From positions 23,481,249 through 23,545,248 of the forward strand of contig OZ014411.1 in the NCBI GenBank assembly GCA_963965975.1: a DNA stretch of 64,000 bases, given 5' to 3'. The translations under genes and the position numbers were made by a program. The notes under the pieces were generated by a model. It was not told the origin of the DNA, made no database searches, and saw nothing but the letters and a program-made list of their open reading frames with translations. The DNA is from Xestospongia bergquistia. Its lineage: Eukaryota > Porifera > Demospongiae > Haplosclerida > Petrosiidae. Positions 62,632 through 64,000 of this stretch are shown piece after piece (the stretch's first letter is position 1; each line of letters opens with the position of its first letter).

Positions 62632-64000
62632 CTGTATAGAAATAATGCATTGAATAAAAAATTATATACCAAATCCTAGATGTACTGAAATTTGTCTTAT
62701 GATAACTTTTGACACACGTGTATATGACTGACTAATAGCAGATCCTACTTAGTTGGTTTGGAAGACACTGACTTCACAGTAAAACATTGACTAGCTATAA
62801 AGCTATAATGATCGAACTATTAGCAGTAGTGTCTGTGGAAGAACATGTAGTTCTTCGTATACCACAATGACGTGTGTCATACACGCAAATTTGCATATCG
62901 TAAACTTACGTTTAAAAAAGCGTTCACTAGATGTAGTAAAGCGTTTAGAAATATTGGAAAATATATTTTATAACAAAATATTGAAAGAATAAGAATCGAC
63001 GGTAAAGAAAAAAACTAATGCTCAAATGAGAGTAGCAAAACTCTGCACCTAGTTATTGTGTTATCAACTATTCATCAGTATATATGTGGTTATATAAAAT
63101 CATTACTAAAAATGTAATATTTTCGCTTTAAGGAATTGTACGCGTGTATGAAGGACAAAAATATATAGTAACACTGGAATGCGAGGTGTCAACTATTGTA
63201 TCCAAAGAAATTGCCTTTTATGAATTACACAGAAGTACTTTCCCGTATCATATGGCATATGCTCTGTTCATTATGAATAGTGAAATTCAGTATACTTGTA
63301 GTAAGTTTGTTATAACGATAATTGTTGAGTTAATGTACAAGAAATTACAAGATTGTTTCTAAATTGTCTGTCTTTATTATATATGTCTACTAAAATCTTT
63401 ATAGTAATAAAGTCTGTATCCATATATATCAATCATAAGGAATATCATGTTTATTACTTGTGGTTGCTATTGGAATAAGACAAGTCATAGCATAGACATG
63501 AATTCTTTCTGTCTTCCCTGATTTGTTAGGAATGCAATTAATATAAGAAATAGTTTTTTAGGTAGTAGCTATTCATAACGCACAGGAAGTTATTACCCTA
63601 AACTAGAAACAATAGACTTGAATTGATCTTATAATTGGAGTATATACTTCCTTTGTTACTTAATAATGCTTTTAATCATACTATATATATAACAAAATGT
63701 TCTTTTATCAAAATAAATAAATGTATAGTCAAACCTTGAGGCACCTCAAAGGACAACATTTTATAATGAACCAATTATATAGTATATATTGATGTTCTCT
63801 GTAAATGTAAAATACTTTTCATTGAAGAGATATGCTTGGCCATTATTTTCAAAAATGTAAATTATAATTTTAGACAGAAACTTCTATACATCACAAATTA
63901 AGGGTAGCAATTAAAATTTAAAGGCAATCAAGTTGTATACTTTAATTACTGCCAAATTAATTTGTCCACAAACATGCCAGCTGGTTCTACAATTGTTTTG
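62632..64000. other. Large intron of S4 with an antisense open segment
   Basis: This corresponds to the start of intron 3 of S1 and S2 and shows the same sequence up to the right edge. It contains a conserved motif cluster (about 62865-62905: tgacgtgtgtca and aaatttgcatat) and, on the plus strand, fragments that read as coding (KKRSLDVVKRLEILENIF, then 63144-63362 with VYEGQKYIVTLECEVS). The matching frames in S1 and S2 are disrupted. Confidence 0.45.
62918..63362 (+). pseudogene. Possible nested antisense gene relic in the S4 intron
   Basis: A lysine/leucine-rich, coiled-coil-like stretch (KRSLDVVKRLEILENIFY) ends at TAA near 62990. After a gap, 63144-63362 is open (72 codons). The counterparts at about 32485-32850 and 41066-41430 keep one part open and break the other. 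I recognise no family. A decayed gene inside the ancestral intron is one explanation; chance open frames in AT-rich DNA is the other. Confidence 0.3.

Overview
This is an AT-rich animal nuclear segment. Its genes are split by short GT-AG introns, and many simple repeats and small hairpin elements lie between and within them. The gene content (multi-SRCR membrane receptors, an archaemetzincin, secreted proteinase-K-like subtilases joined to somatomedin-B-like modules, a Ty3/Gypsy retrotransposon) fits an early-branching metazoan. A sponge (Amphimedon-like) is my best guess, by inference from content and intron style only.

Layout. (1) 1-23.4 kb: a tandem pair of minus-strand SRCR receptor genes, A (1444-8671) and B (12984-20819), about 12.1 kb apart. 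I could resolve all 13 exons of both with matching phases. Each encodes a signal peptide, five SRCR domains (two phase-1 exons per domain), a Ser/Thr-rich stalk, one membrane span and a short tail with one YxxV tyrosine motif. A copy of the 5' flank at 541-715 and a decayed SRCR exon at 23.2 kb show that the array was once longer. (2) 25.3-26.3 kb: a plus-strand intronless archaemetzincin-like gene with one frameshift and a changed zinc ligand. (3) 26.3-64 kb: four tandem minus-strand copies of a modular gene: signal peptide, I9 propeptide, S8 subtilase, Gly/Ser hinge, Cys-containing linker, then 2-4 somatomedin-B-like modules, nearly all joined at phase-1 introns. Copy S2 (38720-45320) looks complete (534 aa). 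S1 (30144-36106) has lost the catalytic-serine segment. S3 (48533-58397) is 5'-truncated and carries an LTR element in an exon. S4 (from 59524) runs off the right edge. Two decayed subtilase relics lie on the plus strand at 27.2 and 36.9 kb.

Mobile DNA. A young, whole-looking Ty3/Gypsy element (51059-55321) has identical 181-bp LTRs and a 5-bp target duplication, and one long ORF. A 1.25-kb TIR-bounded element (45822-47074) carries a multi-exon gene fragment of an unknown family. A 232-bp MITE with related ends sits in SRCR-A intron 3, and a (TA)n-associated hairpin MITE is present in three places. Comparing the paralogues gives empty sites for several insertions.

Working view. Both families are tandemly amplified extracellular, cysteine-rich, modular genes. 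Symmetric phase-1 introns let whole modules be gained or lost without changing frame, and the copies show this. A role in recognition or defence is inference; nothing in the sequence proves it. All exon structures were read by eye from splice consensus, phase and paralogue agreement.
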